Source of the DNA: JAXGQD01 sp040766665
GTDB taxonomy: Bacteria > Bacillota > Clostridia > Saccharofermentanales > Fastidiosipilaceae
Assembly (NCBI GenBank): GCA_040766665.1
Contig: JAXGQD010000001.1
Coordinates: 1 to 64,000 of the forward strand
Direction: 5' to 3'
DNA: 64,000 bases
In this document: one piece after another, positions 1-8,543 of the stretch
Layout of the letters: every line of letters begins with the position of its first letter
Position numbering within the stretch: position 1 is the first letter of the stretch
Notes under the pieces: generated by a model
Told to the model about the DNA's origin: nothing
Databases searched by the model: none
The model's input: the letters and a program-made list of their open reading frames with translations, nothing else
Translations under genes and position numbers: made by a program

Positions 1-40
1 ATTTGTACGAGGGACGAAGCACTGAATCATTTGCCCTTTA

Positions 41-73
41 CATGTTTATAATGTATCATACATTATAAACATG
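41..73. promoter_or_regulatory. 13-bp perfect inverted repeat upstream of sugar ABC operon
   Basis: CATGTTTATAATG at 41-53 and CATTATAAACATG at 61-73 form a perfect 13-bp inverted repeat around a 7-base spacer, ending 35 bases before the permease start. No T-run follows, so it is not a typical terminator. It could be an operator for a sugar regulator or an mRNA hairpin after a gene outside the window. The symmetry is seen directly; the role is inference. Confidence 0.45.
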
Positions 74-108
74 AATAGATTTCGAGATTATACTGGGAGA
101 AGAAAGAA

Positions 109-1080
109 ATGGGAATAGCGAATGGACTAAAGAACAAATGGGGACAAGTCAGGCAAATGCGGTCATTTACGATACTGGTTGTGCTGGTGGTGTTGTTCAT
201 CGCAGCAAGCTTAATGTCCCCCAGTTTTTTGAAACCCAGTAACCTCATCAACATCATCAGACAAATTTCCATAAATGGAGTCTTGGCTATAGGCATGACA
301 TTTGTGCTACTGACAGGAGGAATAGACTTGTCGGTGGGCGCAGTTATGGGTTGTGTAGCCGTTGTGGTTGCCAGCTTACTCAAGCGTGGTATAAGTCCAT
401 TGCTAGCAATCGTTGTTGCATTAATCATAGGTCTAATCATAGGATTCATTAATGGAATAGGCGTTTCGAAATTAGGTATAACGGCATTTATCATGACGCT
501 AGGAACTCAGACGACCTTCCGAGGTGTGGCTATGTATCTAGCCAATGGCTCTCCCATCAGCTGGCGCGACTCAGGTGTGGACTTTAAGTTCTTGGGGCAG
601 TCGGATCTATTAGGGATTCCTGTTCCGGTATTTGTATTTCTAATTGTATTTGTCGTAGCGCATATCATTTTGAGGTATACGTACTTTGGCCGTTCTGTAT
701 ACGCGATTGGAGATAGCCGCGAAACAGCACGCCTATCTGGTATCAATATTGTGAAGTCGGAAGTACAAGTTTATATGCTTTGCGGCTTTTTAGCGGCACT
801 TTCCGCCCTGGTATTACTAAGCCGTCTAAGTGTAGGCGAACCACAATCGGGAGAAGGCGCTGAGCTAGATGCGATCGCCATGTCCGTTATTGGTGGTACC
901 AGTACAGCAGGGGGAGTAGGTGGCGTCGTAGGTACGTTTATTGGTGCCGCATTACTTTCGGTCGTCTCAATCTTGCTTAATATCATGGGCGTGTCCCCGT
1001 TTATCCAGAAAATAGTCAAAGGCTTAATCATCCTATTTGCAGTCATAATGGACCGTGGAGGGAAACGAAAGAGTGCATAA
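109..1080 (+). CDS. Ribose-type sugar ABC transporter permease (RbsC family)
   Basis: A 323-residue very hydrophobic protein of the BPD_transp_2 family, the usual length for RbsC-type permeases. Membrane segments start near residue 18. It shows the family motif GGIDLSVGAV near residue 70 and the cytoplasmic loop IAMSVIGGTSTAGG near residue 260, which contacts the ATPase. The ATG has a GGGAGA ribosome site 9 bases upstream. It should form the membrane channel that imports a sugar together with the lipoprotein and double ATPase downstream. The usual rbs order is ATPase, permease, binding protein; here it is permease, binding protein, ATPase. The sugar cannot be told from sequence. The DNA is visibly poorer in GC than the trp region, as in the rest of this operon. 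Confidence 0.93.
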   Translation: MGIANGLKNKWGQVRQMRSFTILVVLVVLFIAASLMSPSFLKPSNLINIIRQISINGVLAIGMTFVLLTGGIDLSVGAVMGCVAVVVASLLKRGISPLLAIVVALIIGLIIGFINGIGVSKLGITAFIMTLGTQTTFRGVAMYLANGSPISWRDSGVDFKFLGQSDLLGIPVPVFVFLIVFVVAHIILRYTYFGRSVYAIGDSRETARLSGINIVKSEVQVYMLCGFLAALSALVLLSRLSVGEPQSGEGAELDAIAMSVIGGTSTAGGVGGVVGTFIGAALLSVVSILLNIMGVSPFIQKIVKGLIILFAVIMDRGGKRKSA

Positions 1081-1137
1081 CGCATCGTTGGTATGCAAAA
1101 AATAGTTAAAAGCAAAGTAAAAATGGAGGAACACAAG

Positions 1138-2217
1138 ATGAAGAAAAGAATCGCAGCATTACTCGTGGCATTGACCATGGGAATCGGATTAACTGTTTCT
1201 TGCGGCGGTGCAAGCACAACCGCGGCAGCAGAGACAACCGCGGCAGCACAGACAACTGCAGCAGCACAGACAACCGCAGCGGCAGCAGAAACAACTGCAG
1301 CGGCAGCAGAAACAACTGCGGCAGCAGCAGAAACAACTGCGGCAGTGAGTAGCGATCAAACATTCAAAGTAGGTTTTTCACAAGGAACCATGAACCATCC
1401 GTTCCGCGTTGCAATGGTGGAAGAAAACATTGCGTATGCTAAAGAGCACTATCCCAATATGGAAATCATCGCCACAGATGGAAATAATGAATCGTCGAAA
1501 CAAGTCAGTGACGTAGAAGACTTGGTGGCCCAAGAGATTGACCTGTTGATTATTTCCCCTCTGACTGCCGAAGCATTGACCGATGTGGTTGCCAGAGTCA
1601 TGGAAGCAGGAATTCCGGTTATTACCTTAGATCGTAATGTGAACACTGAGGTGACAAGTTTTGTCGGAGCGGAGAACAAACCGATGGGTGTGGCCTCGGC
1701 AAAGAAGCTGGCAGAGATGACAGACGGTAAAGCTAACATCATTGAAATTCAAGGTACCGCAGGTGCATCAGCAACGATTGACCGTCACGATGGCTTTGTA
1801 GAAGAACTGCAAAACTATCCGGATATGAAAATTGTAGCTGAACAATATTGTGACTATTTGAGAGAGCCGGCGATGACGTTTATGGAAGACATGTTGCAAC
1901 GTTATGGTGAAGGCGAAATTGACGCCATTTACACGCACAACGATGAGATGGCTTTGGGTGCCGTTGAAGCTATTCGTGCGGCAGGCCGCCAAGATGAAGG
2001 CATATTGATTATTGGAATGGACGGAACGGAAGTCGCATTTGACGCCATCAAGAACGGTGAAATGGCCTTTACGGTGGTATACCCGTACTGTGCACCAGAA
2101 GGCGTTCAAGTTGCTAACGATATTTTGAATGGCAAAACTGTAGAAAAGCGTATTGTTTTGGACACAGCGATTGTTGACGAAAACAATATTTCCGAGTGGT
2201 CAGGAAAAGGGCTATAA
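1138..2217 (+). CDS. Sugar ABC transporter substrate-binding lipoprotein
   Basis: A 359-residue periplasmic-binding-protein type 1 (Peripla_BP_4, RbsB-like) lipoprotein. The first 21 residues are a signal peptide ending in the lipobox LTVSC, with Cys22 as lipidation site. Residues 26-70 are a low-complexity linker of repeated TTAAA/AETTAAA units that should hold the binding domain away from the membrane. The binding domain runs from about residue 73 and shows IDLLIISPLTAEALT, ITLDRNV and the late IIGMDGTE motif of sugar-binding members. The ATG at 1138 was chosen over an in-frame upstream ATG because it has GGAGG at 1125-1129 and starts the signal peptide. It delivers the sugar to the permease at 109-1080. 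Confidence 0.93.
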   Translation: MKKRIAALLVALTMGIGLTVSCGGASTTAAAETTAAAQTTAAAQTTAAAAETTAAAAETTAAAAETTAAVSSDQTFKVGFSQGTMNHPFRVAMVEENIAYAKEHYPNMEIIATDGNNESSKQVSDVEDLVAQEIDLLIISPLTAEALTDVVARVMEAGIPVITLDRNVNTEVTSFVGAENKPMGVASAKKLAEMTDGKANIIEIQGTAGASATIDRHDGFVEELQNYPDMKIVAEQYCDYLREPAMTFMEDMLQRYGEGEIDAIYTHNDEMALGAVEAIRAAGRQDEGILIIGMDGTEVAFDAIKNGEMAFTVVYPYCAPEGVQVANDILNGKTVEKRIVLDTAIVDENNISEWSGKGL

Positions 2218-2251
2218 GCACTAATACATTAAAGAAAAATGGCAGGACCGA

Positions 2252-2278
2252 AACAGCCGGGTGGTTCACTCGGCTGTT
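2252..2278 (+). promoter_or_regulatory. Intergenic mRNA stem-loop after the binding-protein gene
   Basis: AACAGCCG at 2252-2259 pairs with CGGCTGTT at 2271-2278, extended by GTG/CAC around a GTT loop with one G.T pair between. No T-run follows on the plus strand, so read-through into the ATPase gene is expected. Such hairpins after binding-protein genes commonly protect the upstream mRNA and so raise binding-protein output over the ATPase; that role is inferred. Confidence 0.5.
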
Positions 2279-2309
2279 AGGTTAAAAAAGCTTTGTCAGG
2301 AGGCTAAGC

Positions 2310-3785
2310 ATGCTGAAAATGCAAGGTATTTCAAAAAGTTTCCCTGGGGTAAAAGCGCTAGATAACGTGAGCTTCAGCGTAGCAAAAGGGACCTTCCACG
2401 GATTGGTGGGGGAAAATGGCGCAGGGAAATCGACTTTAATGAAAATCCTGTCTGGGGCATATAGCTGTGACGAAGGCCATGTAACGGTAGACGGAGAAGA
2501 AATCAAAAATAGCAGCCCCGCATTGATGCTGGAGAAAGGCGTCGCAGTCATCTACCAAGAGCTGATGTTGCTAGAGCATCAGAGTGTAACAGAGAATATT
2601 TTGATTGGTAACTTACCGAGAACTCGTGCAGGATTCATCGACTATGCGGAAGCAAAACGACAGGCGAAATCAGCCTTAGAACGAATAGGGGTGGATTTAA
2701 ATCCAGATGCCCTCATAAGTGACTTAAGCGTTGCGAAACGTCAGATGGTGGAGATAGCCAAAGCAATGAACCGCCATGCGAAGATTGTGGTATTAGATGA
2801 ACCCACAGCGGTACTGGGAGATTCAGAACTACAAGTTCTCTTTAGTTTAGTAAAACGCTTAGCCAAGGAAGGAATTACTTTTGTTTACATCTCACATCGT
2901 TTGAAAGAAATCTTTGAACTCTGTGATGACTTGACCATACTAAAAGATGGAAAGCTGGTAGAAAGCGGTCCCGTGTCGGAGTACAACACCGATTTACTGG
3001 TGATGCGGATGGTCGGGCGAGAAATGCGTGATATCTACCCGTCACGTAAGGGTAGACAAGCAGGCGATTCGGTCTTGGAAGTAAAAGGTATCAGTCGAGG
3101 GAAGGCATTTAGAGATGTTAGCTTTGATTTAAAAAAGGGGGAAATCCTAGGTGTGGCAGGTCTGGCTGGCGCGGGCCGTACAGAAATTCTGCGTGGTATA
3201 ATCGGTGCGGATAAGCTGGATAGTGGAGAGGTCCTGGTGAGACAGGAACGAGTGCACTATAAGAGTCCGGCAAATGCAATAGCTGATAAAATTAGCATTG
3301 TACCGGAAGAACGAAAAACCCAAGGCTTATCGTTAAAACAAGATATGGTGTTTAATACATGTATCCAGGCTCCTCAGAAGTTTTCACGTCTGTGTTTTCT
3401 GAGTCCAAAGCAAGAAGAAAAGAACACCCGAGAATATATCAAAATGTTTCAAACGCGTCCCGGAAATCCGTTCATAACGACGAGAAATATGAGTGGCGGT
3501 AACCAACAGAAGGTTGTATTAAGCAAGTGCTTGACTTCAGGCTGTGAGATATTACTGGTTGACGAGCCAACGCGAGGCATAGACGTGGGAGCGAAGCAAG
3601 AAATCTATCGAATCCTAAATGACTTAGTACTAGAAGGCATGGCCATCGTAATGGTGAGTAGTGAGTTGCCGGAACTATTAGGCATGTGTGACCGGATACT
3701 GGTAATGAACGAGGGCAAGATGACGGGCATGGTGCCTGCGATGGAAGCATCTGAGGAAGTATTGATGGCTCTTGCTACTAAATAG
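2310..3785 (+). CDS. Double-domain sugar ABC transporter ATPase (RbsA/MglA family)
   Basis: A 491-residue protein with two fused nucleotide-binding domains, as in RbsA/MglA. Domain 1 has a good Walker A (GENGAGKS, residues 34-41), a degenerate signature (LSVAKRQMVE) and Walker B VVLDEPTAVLG. Domain 2 has the degenerate Walker A typical of the family (GLAGAGRTE), a full signature (MSGGNQQK) and Walker B ILLVDEPTRGID. One functional and one degenerate site is normal in this family. AGGAGG lies 9 bases before the ATG. It energises the transporter formed with the two genes upstream. The length is ordinary and no frame damage is seen. Confidence 0.95.
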   Translation: MLKMQGISKSFPGVKALDNVSFSVAKGTFHGLVGENGAGKSTLMKILSGAYSCDEGHVTVDGEEIKNSSPALMLEKGVAVIYQELMLLEHQSVTENILIGNLPRTRAGFIDYAEAKRQAKSALERIGVDLNPDALISDLSVAKRQMVEIAKAMNRHAKIVVLDEPTAVLGDSELQVLFSLVKRLAKEGITFVYISHRLKEIFELCDDLTILKDGKLVESGPVSEYNTDLLVMRMVGREMRDIYPSRKGRQAGDSVLEVKGISRGKAFRDVSFDLKKGEILGVAGLAGAGRTEILRGIIGADKLDSGEVLVRQERVHYKSPANAIADKISIVPEERKTQGLSLKQDMVFNTCIQAPQKFSRLCFLSPKQEEKNTREYIKMFQTRPGNPFITTRNMSGGNQQKVVLSKCLTSGCEILLVDEPTRGIDVGAKQEIYRILNDLVLEGMAIVMVSSELPELLGMCDRILVMNEGKMTGMVPAMEASEEVLMALATK

Positions 3786-3824
3786 TCTACAATGAATATC
3801 CTGAAGCAGTAAAAAGGTGAAAAT

Positions 3825-4139
3825 ATGAAAAGTGCAAAAATCACAGTATTAAAGACATTGTTTATTGACGATTTGGTGGAAGAGCATCTGGCTCAAGAAA
3901 ATAAAGACCGCGGATACGGCACTTGCGAATGCTTTAAGGAAGGCCAGGAAATACTAGTCCATGAACCTCAGATGCCTGAAGGGTTTTGCTCATGGGCTTG
4001 GGCTGATATCCAACGTGATGTGGTCACCGTAATGATGGGAGGATCTATTCCTTGGTTTAATAAGCCTGAATTTTCAATCGTCTGTTGTACAGATGGATTG
4101 CGGCCGGTTATTTTTAAGATTGAAGCGATTAATGATTAA
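3825..4139 (+). CDS. Small TIGR04076-like protein
   Basis: A 104-residue protein with the pattern I associate with the TIGR04076 family: an N-terminal KITVLKT strand, a central C-x-C-F-KEGQE segment (Cys near residues 32 and 34), PEGFC-x-WAW, and the C-terminal CCTDGLRPVIFKIE. Function is unknown; the conserved cysteines suggest metal or redox chemistry, which is only inference. It starts 40 bases after the ABC ATPase with AAAAGGTG before the ATG, so it may be co-transcribed with the transporter. It shares the lower GC of that operon. Confidence 0.75.
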   Translation: MKSAKITVLKTLFIDDLVEEHLAQENKDRGYGTCECFKEGQEILVHEPQMPEGFCSWAWADIQRDVVTVMMGGSIPWFNKPEFSIVCCTDGLRPVIFKIEAIND

Positions 4140-4192
4140 AGCTAGTTTAGTAGATATGAAATTTCAATTTTCAGAATTATGAGGTAGAAAAA

Positions 4193-5095
4193 TTGCCAAC
4201 ATTCGACTTACACATGCACTCAGAATGGAGTTGCGACGGGGAGAAAACAGCCCGGGAGCTGCTTGAAATTGCCAAAGCCGCAGGTCTAAGCAAAATCGCG
4301 ATCACGGATCACAATACCACGAATGCGGTTTTGCCGGCTATGGAATTGGCCAAAGACTACGGTATCGAACTGGTTCCGGCGGTCGAACTTGACTGCCTGT
4401 TCAGAGAACGTGTGTTCCATGTGATCGGTTACGGGATTGATCCGGAAAATCCCGGACTGAAAAAAATCGATGAGGACATCATGGAGCAGGAACGTAAAGC
4501 GGCGCGGGAACGCACTGCCAAATTCAATGCGGCCGGCATCCGAGTGGATGAGGCGGAAGCCTTGGCACATGCCGTGCATGGCGTTTTTGTCACCGGTGAG
4601 CTGGTCGGAGAAATCGTGCTGAGTAAAGACGGTGCCGAGCAAGATGAGCTGCTGAAACCTTATTTCCCGGGTGGCAGCCGCAGCGACAACCCTTATGTCA
4701 ATTTTTATTGGGACTGGTGCGGTGTGGGCAAGCCGGCTTATGTGCATATTCAGTATATTGCGATGGAAGAAGCCATAGCAGCTATACATCAGGCGGGAGG
4801 TATAGCAGTGCTTGCGCATCCGGGGCAGAATCTAAAAGGCCGCTTGGAGTGGCTGGACGATATCTTGGCTTTGGGTATGGACGGGGTCGAATGTTTCAGC
4901 ACGTATCATAGTGACGAAACGAACGATTACTTTTATACTAAGTGCATGGAAAAAGGCTTGCTTGTGACAGGCGGCAGTGATTTTCACGGCAAAACCAAAC
5001 CCGCCATCATAATGGGTGAGTTTGGTCTAGACGATGAGGAGATCGCTGAGCAGGCTTTGAACGCTTTCACGACACGCTTGGCGAAAGCGGAATAA
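4193..5095 (+). CDS. PHP-domain phosphoesterase
   Basis: A 300-residue PHP-domain protein related to YciV/RNase AM and other nucleotide or polyphosphate phosphoesterases. The metal-site motifs are in order: DLHMHS (residues 5-10), ITDHNT near 40, AVELDC near 65, HPGQN near 205 and GSDFHG near 263. It should be a two- or three-metal hydrolase acting on a phosphorylated substrate, perhaps nucleoside bisphosphates or short RNA ends. The start is a TTG preceded by TGAGGTAG; no ATG fits the metal-binding N-terminus. Only 19 bases separate it from the rubrerythrin-like gene, so the two are likely co-transcribed up to the terminator at 5571. Confidence 0.88.
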   Translation: MPTFDLHMHSEWSCDGEKTARELLEIAKAAGLSKIAITDHNTTNAVLPAMELAKDYGIELVPAVELDCLFRERVFHVIGYGIDPENPGLKKIDEDIMEQERKAARERTAKFNAAGIRVDEAEALAHAVHGVFVTGELVGEIVLSKDGAEQDELLKPYFPGGSRSDNPYVNFYWDWCGVGKPAYVHIQYIAMEEAIAAIHQAGGIAVLAHPGQNLKGRLEWLDDILALGMDGVECFSTYHSDETNDYFYTKCMEKGLLVTGGSDFHGKTKPAIIMGEFGLDDEEIAEQALNAFTTRLAKAE

Positions 5096-5114
5096 CAACA
5101 AAGGAGAAGCAGCA

Positions 5115-5534
5115 ATGAAGTCGTATGATTTTGCCACACAAATGGAGATGGACGGTGAGAAGTTCTACCGTGACCTAGCCGAGAAGATTGAGAATCCTAC
5201 CCTCAAATCGGTGATTGTGCGTTTGGCGGATGATGAGCGTGAACATGCGCGTTTGATTCGCGTGCGTGGTGCTTATGCCGCAGATGCCAAGAATATGGAA
5301 GAACTGGCACCCAGAGAGAATGTTTTTGATTATCTCAAAGATTATCAGCACTATCCTTCGGATAATGAGCATCAGGACCTATATCGTTTGGCACGGAAAA
5401 TTGAGACCGACAGTGTCATCCAGTACAAAAATATGATCGAAGAAAGCACAACCAAAGAAGAGAAAGAATTTTTCGAATTTATTCTCAAGGAAGAGCTCTA
5501 TCATATTGAGGTGATTGACGCTTTATTTGCGTAA
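5115..5534 (+). CDS. Rubrerythrin-like ferritin-fold protein
   Basis: A 139-residue four-helix-bundle protein of the rubrerythrin/ferritin-like group. It shows the paired E...ExxH iron-ligand pattern: E11 region MEMDGEKFYRDLA, then DDEREHARLI near residue 40, IETDSVIQY near 97 and KEELYHIEV near 128. The C-terminal rubredoxin domain of full rubrerythrins is absent, so it resembles the erythrin-only form. A role in peroxide or iron handling in an anaerobe is likely but inferred. AAAGGAGAAG precedes the ATG. The gene is followed by a strong terminator. Confidence 0.85.
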   Translation: MKSYDFATQMEMDGEKFYRDLAEKIENPTLKSVIVRLADDEREHARLIRVRGAYAADAKNMEELAPRENVFDYLKDYQHYPSDNEHQDLYRLARKIETDSVIQYKNMIEESTTKEEKEFFEFILKEELYHIEVIDALFA

Positions 5535-5570
5535 TTAGACAAAAAACATAGCGAAAACGTTCTGAAAACT

Positions 5571-5598
5571 AAACCGTGTCAGTCTTGACACGGTTTTT
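5571..5598 (+). terminator. Rho-independent terminator after rubrerythrin-like gene
   Basis: AAACCGTGTC (5571-5580) pairs perfectly over 10 bp with GACACGGTTT (5587-5596), with a six-base loop and a T-run. It separates the upstream genes from the trp leader. Confidence 0.9.
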
Positions 5599-5649
5599 GC
5601 GCTTGTTTATATTGGGAGCAATCCCGATTTGGTCGGGTATATGCTAAAA

Positions 5650-5910
5650 ACCGTTGAACGAGTAGAGTAGGGTTTTGCAGTAAGCACAGAGAGCGCCGGG
5701 TGGTGAAAGCGGCGACTTACACAAAATACTGAATGGACTCGTGAGGTCGGCAGGAAAGTCATGGGACGAGTAATGGCCGACGGGAACTTCGCCCGTTATC
5801 CCGAAGAGCACATGTTGGTGTGTCTGGAGTGGATGCCTCAGGGCGTCAAGTGAGGGGGGACCGCAGAAGTTTCGGCTTTTGTCCTATACAGGACAAGGGT
5901 CGTTTTTTTA
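5650..5910 (+). promoter_or_regulatory. T-box riboswitch, tryptophan specifier (UGG)
   Basis: This leader has T-box hallmarks. ACGAGT near 5658 pairs with ACTCGT at 5737-5742 to form the base of Stem I. The strand contains AGTAGAG and the apical AGAGAGCGCC...GGTGGTGAAAGCGG. A specifier loop ACTGAATGGA places TGG at 5734-5736. A T-box-like bulge sequence GAGGGGGGACCGC lies at 5852-5864 (consensus AGGGTGGNACCGCG). A terminator hairpin follows at 5876. Uncharged tRNA-Trp should pair with the UGG specifier and the T-box bulge and prevent termination, switching on aroF-trpEGDCFBA when tryptophan is short. Structure is read by eye; the Trp assignment agrees with the operon below. Confidence 0.88.
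5876..5909 (+). terminator. Attenuator terminator of the Trp T-box
   Basis: CTTTTGTCCT (5876-5885) pairs with AGGACAAGGG (5890-5899) over 10 bp, followed by TCG and seven T residues at 5903-5909. It sits directly after the T-box sequence and 43 bases before aroF, as expected for the regulated terminator. Confidence 0.88.
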
Positions 5911-5951
5911 TGGGATTTTGCGAAAGCACAAGCAGAAAGGCGGGATGCAGG

Positions 5952-6968
5952 ATGATGTTCGTGATGGAGCCTCAGGTAACGGTGGCGCAGCTGGAAAGTT
6001 TTTCACATGAGTTTGAGCAGCAGGGCTTTTCGGTGCTGGTCAGCCAGGGTACGGAGCGCACGGTGGTCGGTTTAATCGGTGCGACGGCGCGCCTGCAAGT
6101 CAATGATATCGTCGAGACGCATCCTTTTGTGAGTTACGGCAAAAGAATCACCGAACCCTTCAAACTCAGTAACCGAGCCTTTCACCCGGATGACTCCGAA
6201 ATCAAAGTGTCGGATCTGGTCTTCTGCCGCGATTACTTTCGCGTTATCGCCGGTCCCTGCTCGGTCGAATCCGAGGAGCAGATTGTCCATACCGCTCAAG
6301 TCGCCAAAGCAGCCGGCGCCAGCCTCTTACGTGGCGGCGCCTTCAAGCCGCGCTCTTCGCCCTATGCCTTTCAGGGCCTTTGTGCCGAAGGTCTGCGTCT
6401 GTTGCAGCTGGCCAAAGCCGAAACCGGCTTGCCCATCGTCAGCGAAATGACAGGGGTGACCCAGCTCGAACTATTTGAAGCGGTCGACGTCATCCAGGTC
6501 GGAGCGCGTAACATGCAGAACTACGACTTGCTCAAGGAGCTGGGGCGCCTGCGCAAACCCATTCTTCTCAAACGCGGTATCCATAACACCATCGAAGAGC
6601 TGCTGATGAGCGCGGAATACATCCTGGCCGGCGGCAACACGGAGATCATCCTCTGTGAGCGCGGGATTCGCACCATAGAGACACAGACCCGCAGCACGCT
6701 GGACATTTCCGCGATTCCAGTTTTACGCAAGCTGACTCATCTGCCGGTGATCGTCGACCCTTCACATGCAGCAGGCAAAAGTTCCCTGGTCGCACCGCTG
6801 GCCAAAGCGGCCGTCGCGGTCGGCGCCGACGGCCTGATGATCGAGATTCATCCGGAACCGAGCAAAGCCCTCTGCGACGCAGCCCAAGCGCTGGACCTGG
6901 AGCAGTATGTTTCGCTGATGCAGGACCTGGAACAACGTGTCGTTTTTGAAGGGCGGCGGCTCTTTTGA
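5952..6968 (+). CDS. aroF: 3-deoxy-7-phosphoheptulonate (DAHP) synthase
   Basis: A 338-residue type I-beta DAHP synthase that joins erythrose-4-phosphate and phosphoenolpyruvate as the first step of the shikimate pathway. Residues 1 to about 80 form the ferredoxin-like regulatory domain of Thermotoga-type enzymes. The barrel then shows IAGPCSVES, LRGGAFKPRSSPYAFQG, GARNMQNYDLLKELG, ILCERGIRT and IVDPSHAAGKS. The reading frame is open upstream into the T-box RNA, so the ATG at 5952 (or 5955) after AAAGGCGGG is preferred because it begins the known N-terminal fold. Being first gene behind the Trp T-box, this isozyme is tied to tryptophan demand. trpE follows after 18 bases. Confidence 0.95.
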   Translation: MMFVMEPQVTVAQLESFSHEFEQQGFSVLVSQGTERTVVGLIGATARLQVNDIVETHPFVSYGKRITEPFKLSNRAFHPDDSEIKVSDLVFCRDYFRVIAGPCSVESEEQIVHTAQVAKAAGASLLRGGAFKPRSSPYAFQGLCAEGLRLLQLAKAETGLPIVSEMTGVTQLELFEAVDVIQVGARNMQNYDLLKELGRLRKPILLKRGIHNTIEELLMSAEYILAGGNTEIILCERGIRTIETQTRSTLDISAIPVLRKLTHLPVIVDPSHAAGKSSLVAPLAKAAVAVGADGLMIEIHPEPSKALCDAAQALDLEQYVSLMQDLEQRVVFEGRRLF

Positions 6969-6986
6969 GCTGCTAAGGAGGCTGAG

Positions 6987-8543
6987 ATGATGATTCCCGA
7001 AAAAGCAGTTTTTGAAACATTCGCACGAGAATATCCGCGTGTACCGCTCGGCAAAGAAATCCTGGCCGATCTGGTCACGCCTATCGCCTTACTGCAAATG
7101 TTGGAAGAGACGAGTGCACAGTTTTTCCTGCTGGAAAGTGTCATTGGCGGCGAACAGCGCGGGCGCTACTCCTTTATCGGTTTTGATCCCATTCTGCGTG
7201 TCTTCTGTACGGACGGTCTCGTGACGCGGCTTGACTATGCGACACGCGAAGCAGAGCCGGCGCCTTATTTTGACTTTCAAAAGCAAAAAGTCATCAGCGA
7301 GCGCCAGTACCGCACGACTGCTCCGGAGGAAATTTTACGCGGCATTTTAGCGGAATTTCGTGCGCCTTTGCTCGAAGAACTGCCGGCTTTTGCCGGGGGC
7401 CTGGTCGGTTACTCCGCTTACGCCATGTTTGCCTACAGCGAGCCGAGTCTCAGCATCAAACGCAACGGAACCCATGACTGCGATTGGATGCTTTTTGACC
7501 GCGTGATTGCTTATGACCATCTTTTGCAAAAAATCTTCCTCATCGTCAACGCGGACAGCAGTCTTGGCGAAAGTGCTTACGCGGAAGCCCTCACACGCAT
7601 CGAGGCCTTGGAGGATTTTGTTTTTCGCGCTTTGGAAAAAAAGAGTGGCAAAACCCGCCCCCGCCTTAATTTCCCCGATGCACCGCCGTCTGAAACGGAG
7701 CAGGAATTCATCTCCGAGCAGAGCGAAGCAGATTTCTGTGCCATGGTGGAGCAGGGCAAAAACCACATCTACGAAGGCGACATCTTCCAAGTGGTACTCT
7801 CGCGGCGCTTCCGCAAGGCAGCACAGGGCAGCCTGCTCGACGCCTATCGTTTACTGCGCAGCAGCAATCCATCACCCTATATGGTCTACCTCAAAAATGA
7901 CGATGAAGAAGTGATCAGCACCTCTCCTGAAACCCTGGTGAAACTGGACAAAGGCCGCCTAACGACTTTTCCCGTGGCCGGCTCAAGACCCCGGGGTCAG
8001 AACCGAGCGGAAGACGAAGCCCTGGAAGTGGAGCTCCTAGCCGATGAAAAAGAACTGGCCGAGCACAACATGCTGGTGGATTTGGGACGAAACGACTTGG
8101 GCCGCATCGCTAAACCCGGCAGTGTCAGTGTCACGACCTATCAGACAATTCACCGTTATTCACGCATCATGCACATCTGCTCCCAAGTCGAAGCGGACTT
8201 GCGCGAGGGCTTGGATGCCTTCGACGCATTGGCGGCGGTTTTACCTGCCGGTACGCTTTCGGGTGCCCCCAAGATTAGGGCTTGCCAGATTATTGACGCT
8301 TTGGAAGTGCAGCCGCGCGGCATTTATGGCGGCGCCCTCGGTTATGTTTCTTTGGCCGGACAGATGGACAGCTGTATCGCGATTCGCATGGCGCATCAGA
8401 AGGACGGCCAAATCGTCGTGCAAGCAGGTGCGGGGATCGTGGCAGACAGCGTGCCCAAAAAAGAATACGTCGAATGCGGGCAAAAGGCAGCCGCCGTCAT
8501 CGCAGCCAATCAGGCCGCCGCAAGCGAGGAGGTCCAGGCATGA
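6987..8543 (+). CDS. trpE: Anthranilate synthase component I
   Basis: A 518-residue chorismate-utilising enzyme that makes anthranilate from chorismate with ammonia from TrpG. The N-terminal part carries the LLES feedback motif (near residue 47) that binds tryptophan in TrpE. The catalytic domain has FPVAGSRPRG, LVDLGRNDLGR, PAGTLSGAPKIRA and IYGGALGY. AAGGAGG lies before tandem ATGs at 6987 and 6990. Its stop overlaps the trpG start as ATGA (8540-8543), indicating translational coupling and matched subunit amounts. Length is normal for TrpE. Confidence 0.97.
   Translation: MMIPEKAVFETFAREYPRVPLGKEILADLVTPIALLQMLEETSAQFFLLESVIGGEQRGRYSFIGFDPILRVFCTDGLVTRLDYATREAEPAPYFDFQKQKVISERQYRTTAPEEILRGILAEFRAPLLEELPAFAGGLVGYSAYAMFAYSEPSLSIKRNGTHDCDWMLFDRVIAYDHLLQKIFLIVNADSSLGESAYAEALTRIEALEDFVFRALEKKSGKTRPRLNFPDAPPSETEQEFISEQSEADFCAMVEQGKNHIYEGDIFQVVLSRRFRKAAQGSLLDAYRLLRSSNPSPYMVYLKNDDEEVISTSPETLVKLDKGRLTTFPVAGSRPRGQNRAEDEALEVELLADEKELAEHNMLVDLGRNDLGRIAKPGSVSVTTYQTIHRYSRIMHICSQVEADLREGLDAFDALAAVLPAGTLSGAPKIRACQIIDALEVQPRGIYGGALGYVSLAGQMDSCIAIRMAHQKDGQIVVQAGAGIVADSVPKKEYVECGQKAAAVIAANQAAASEEVQA

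Noticed and set aside
5820..5951. N-terminal extension of the DAHP synthase
   Set aside because: The extra 44 codons lie inside the T-box and its terminator; the family N-terminus begins at 5952/5955.
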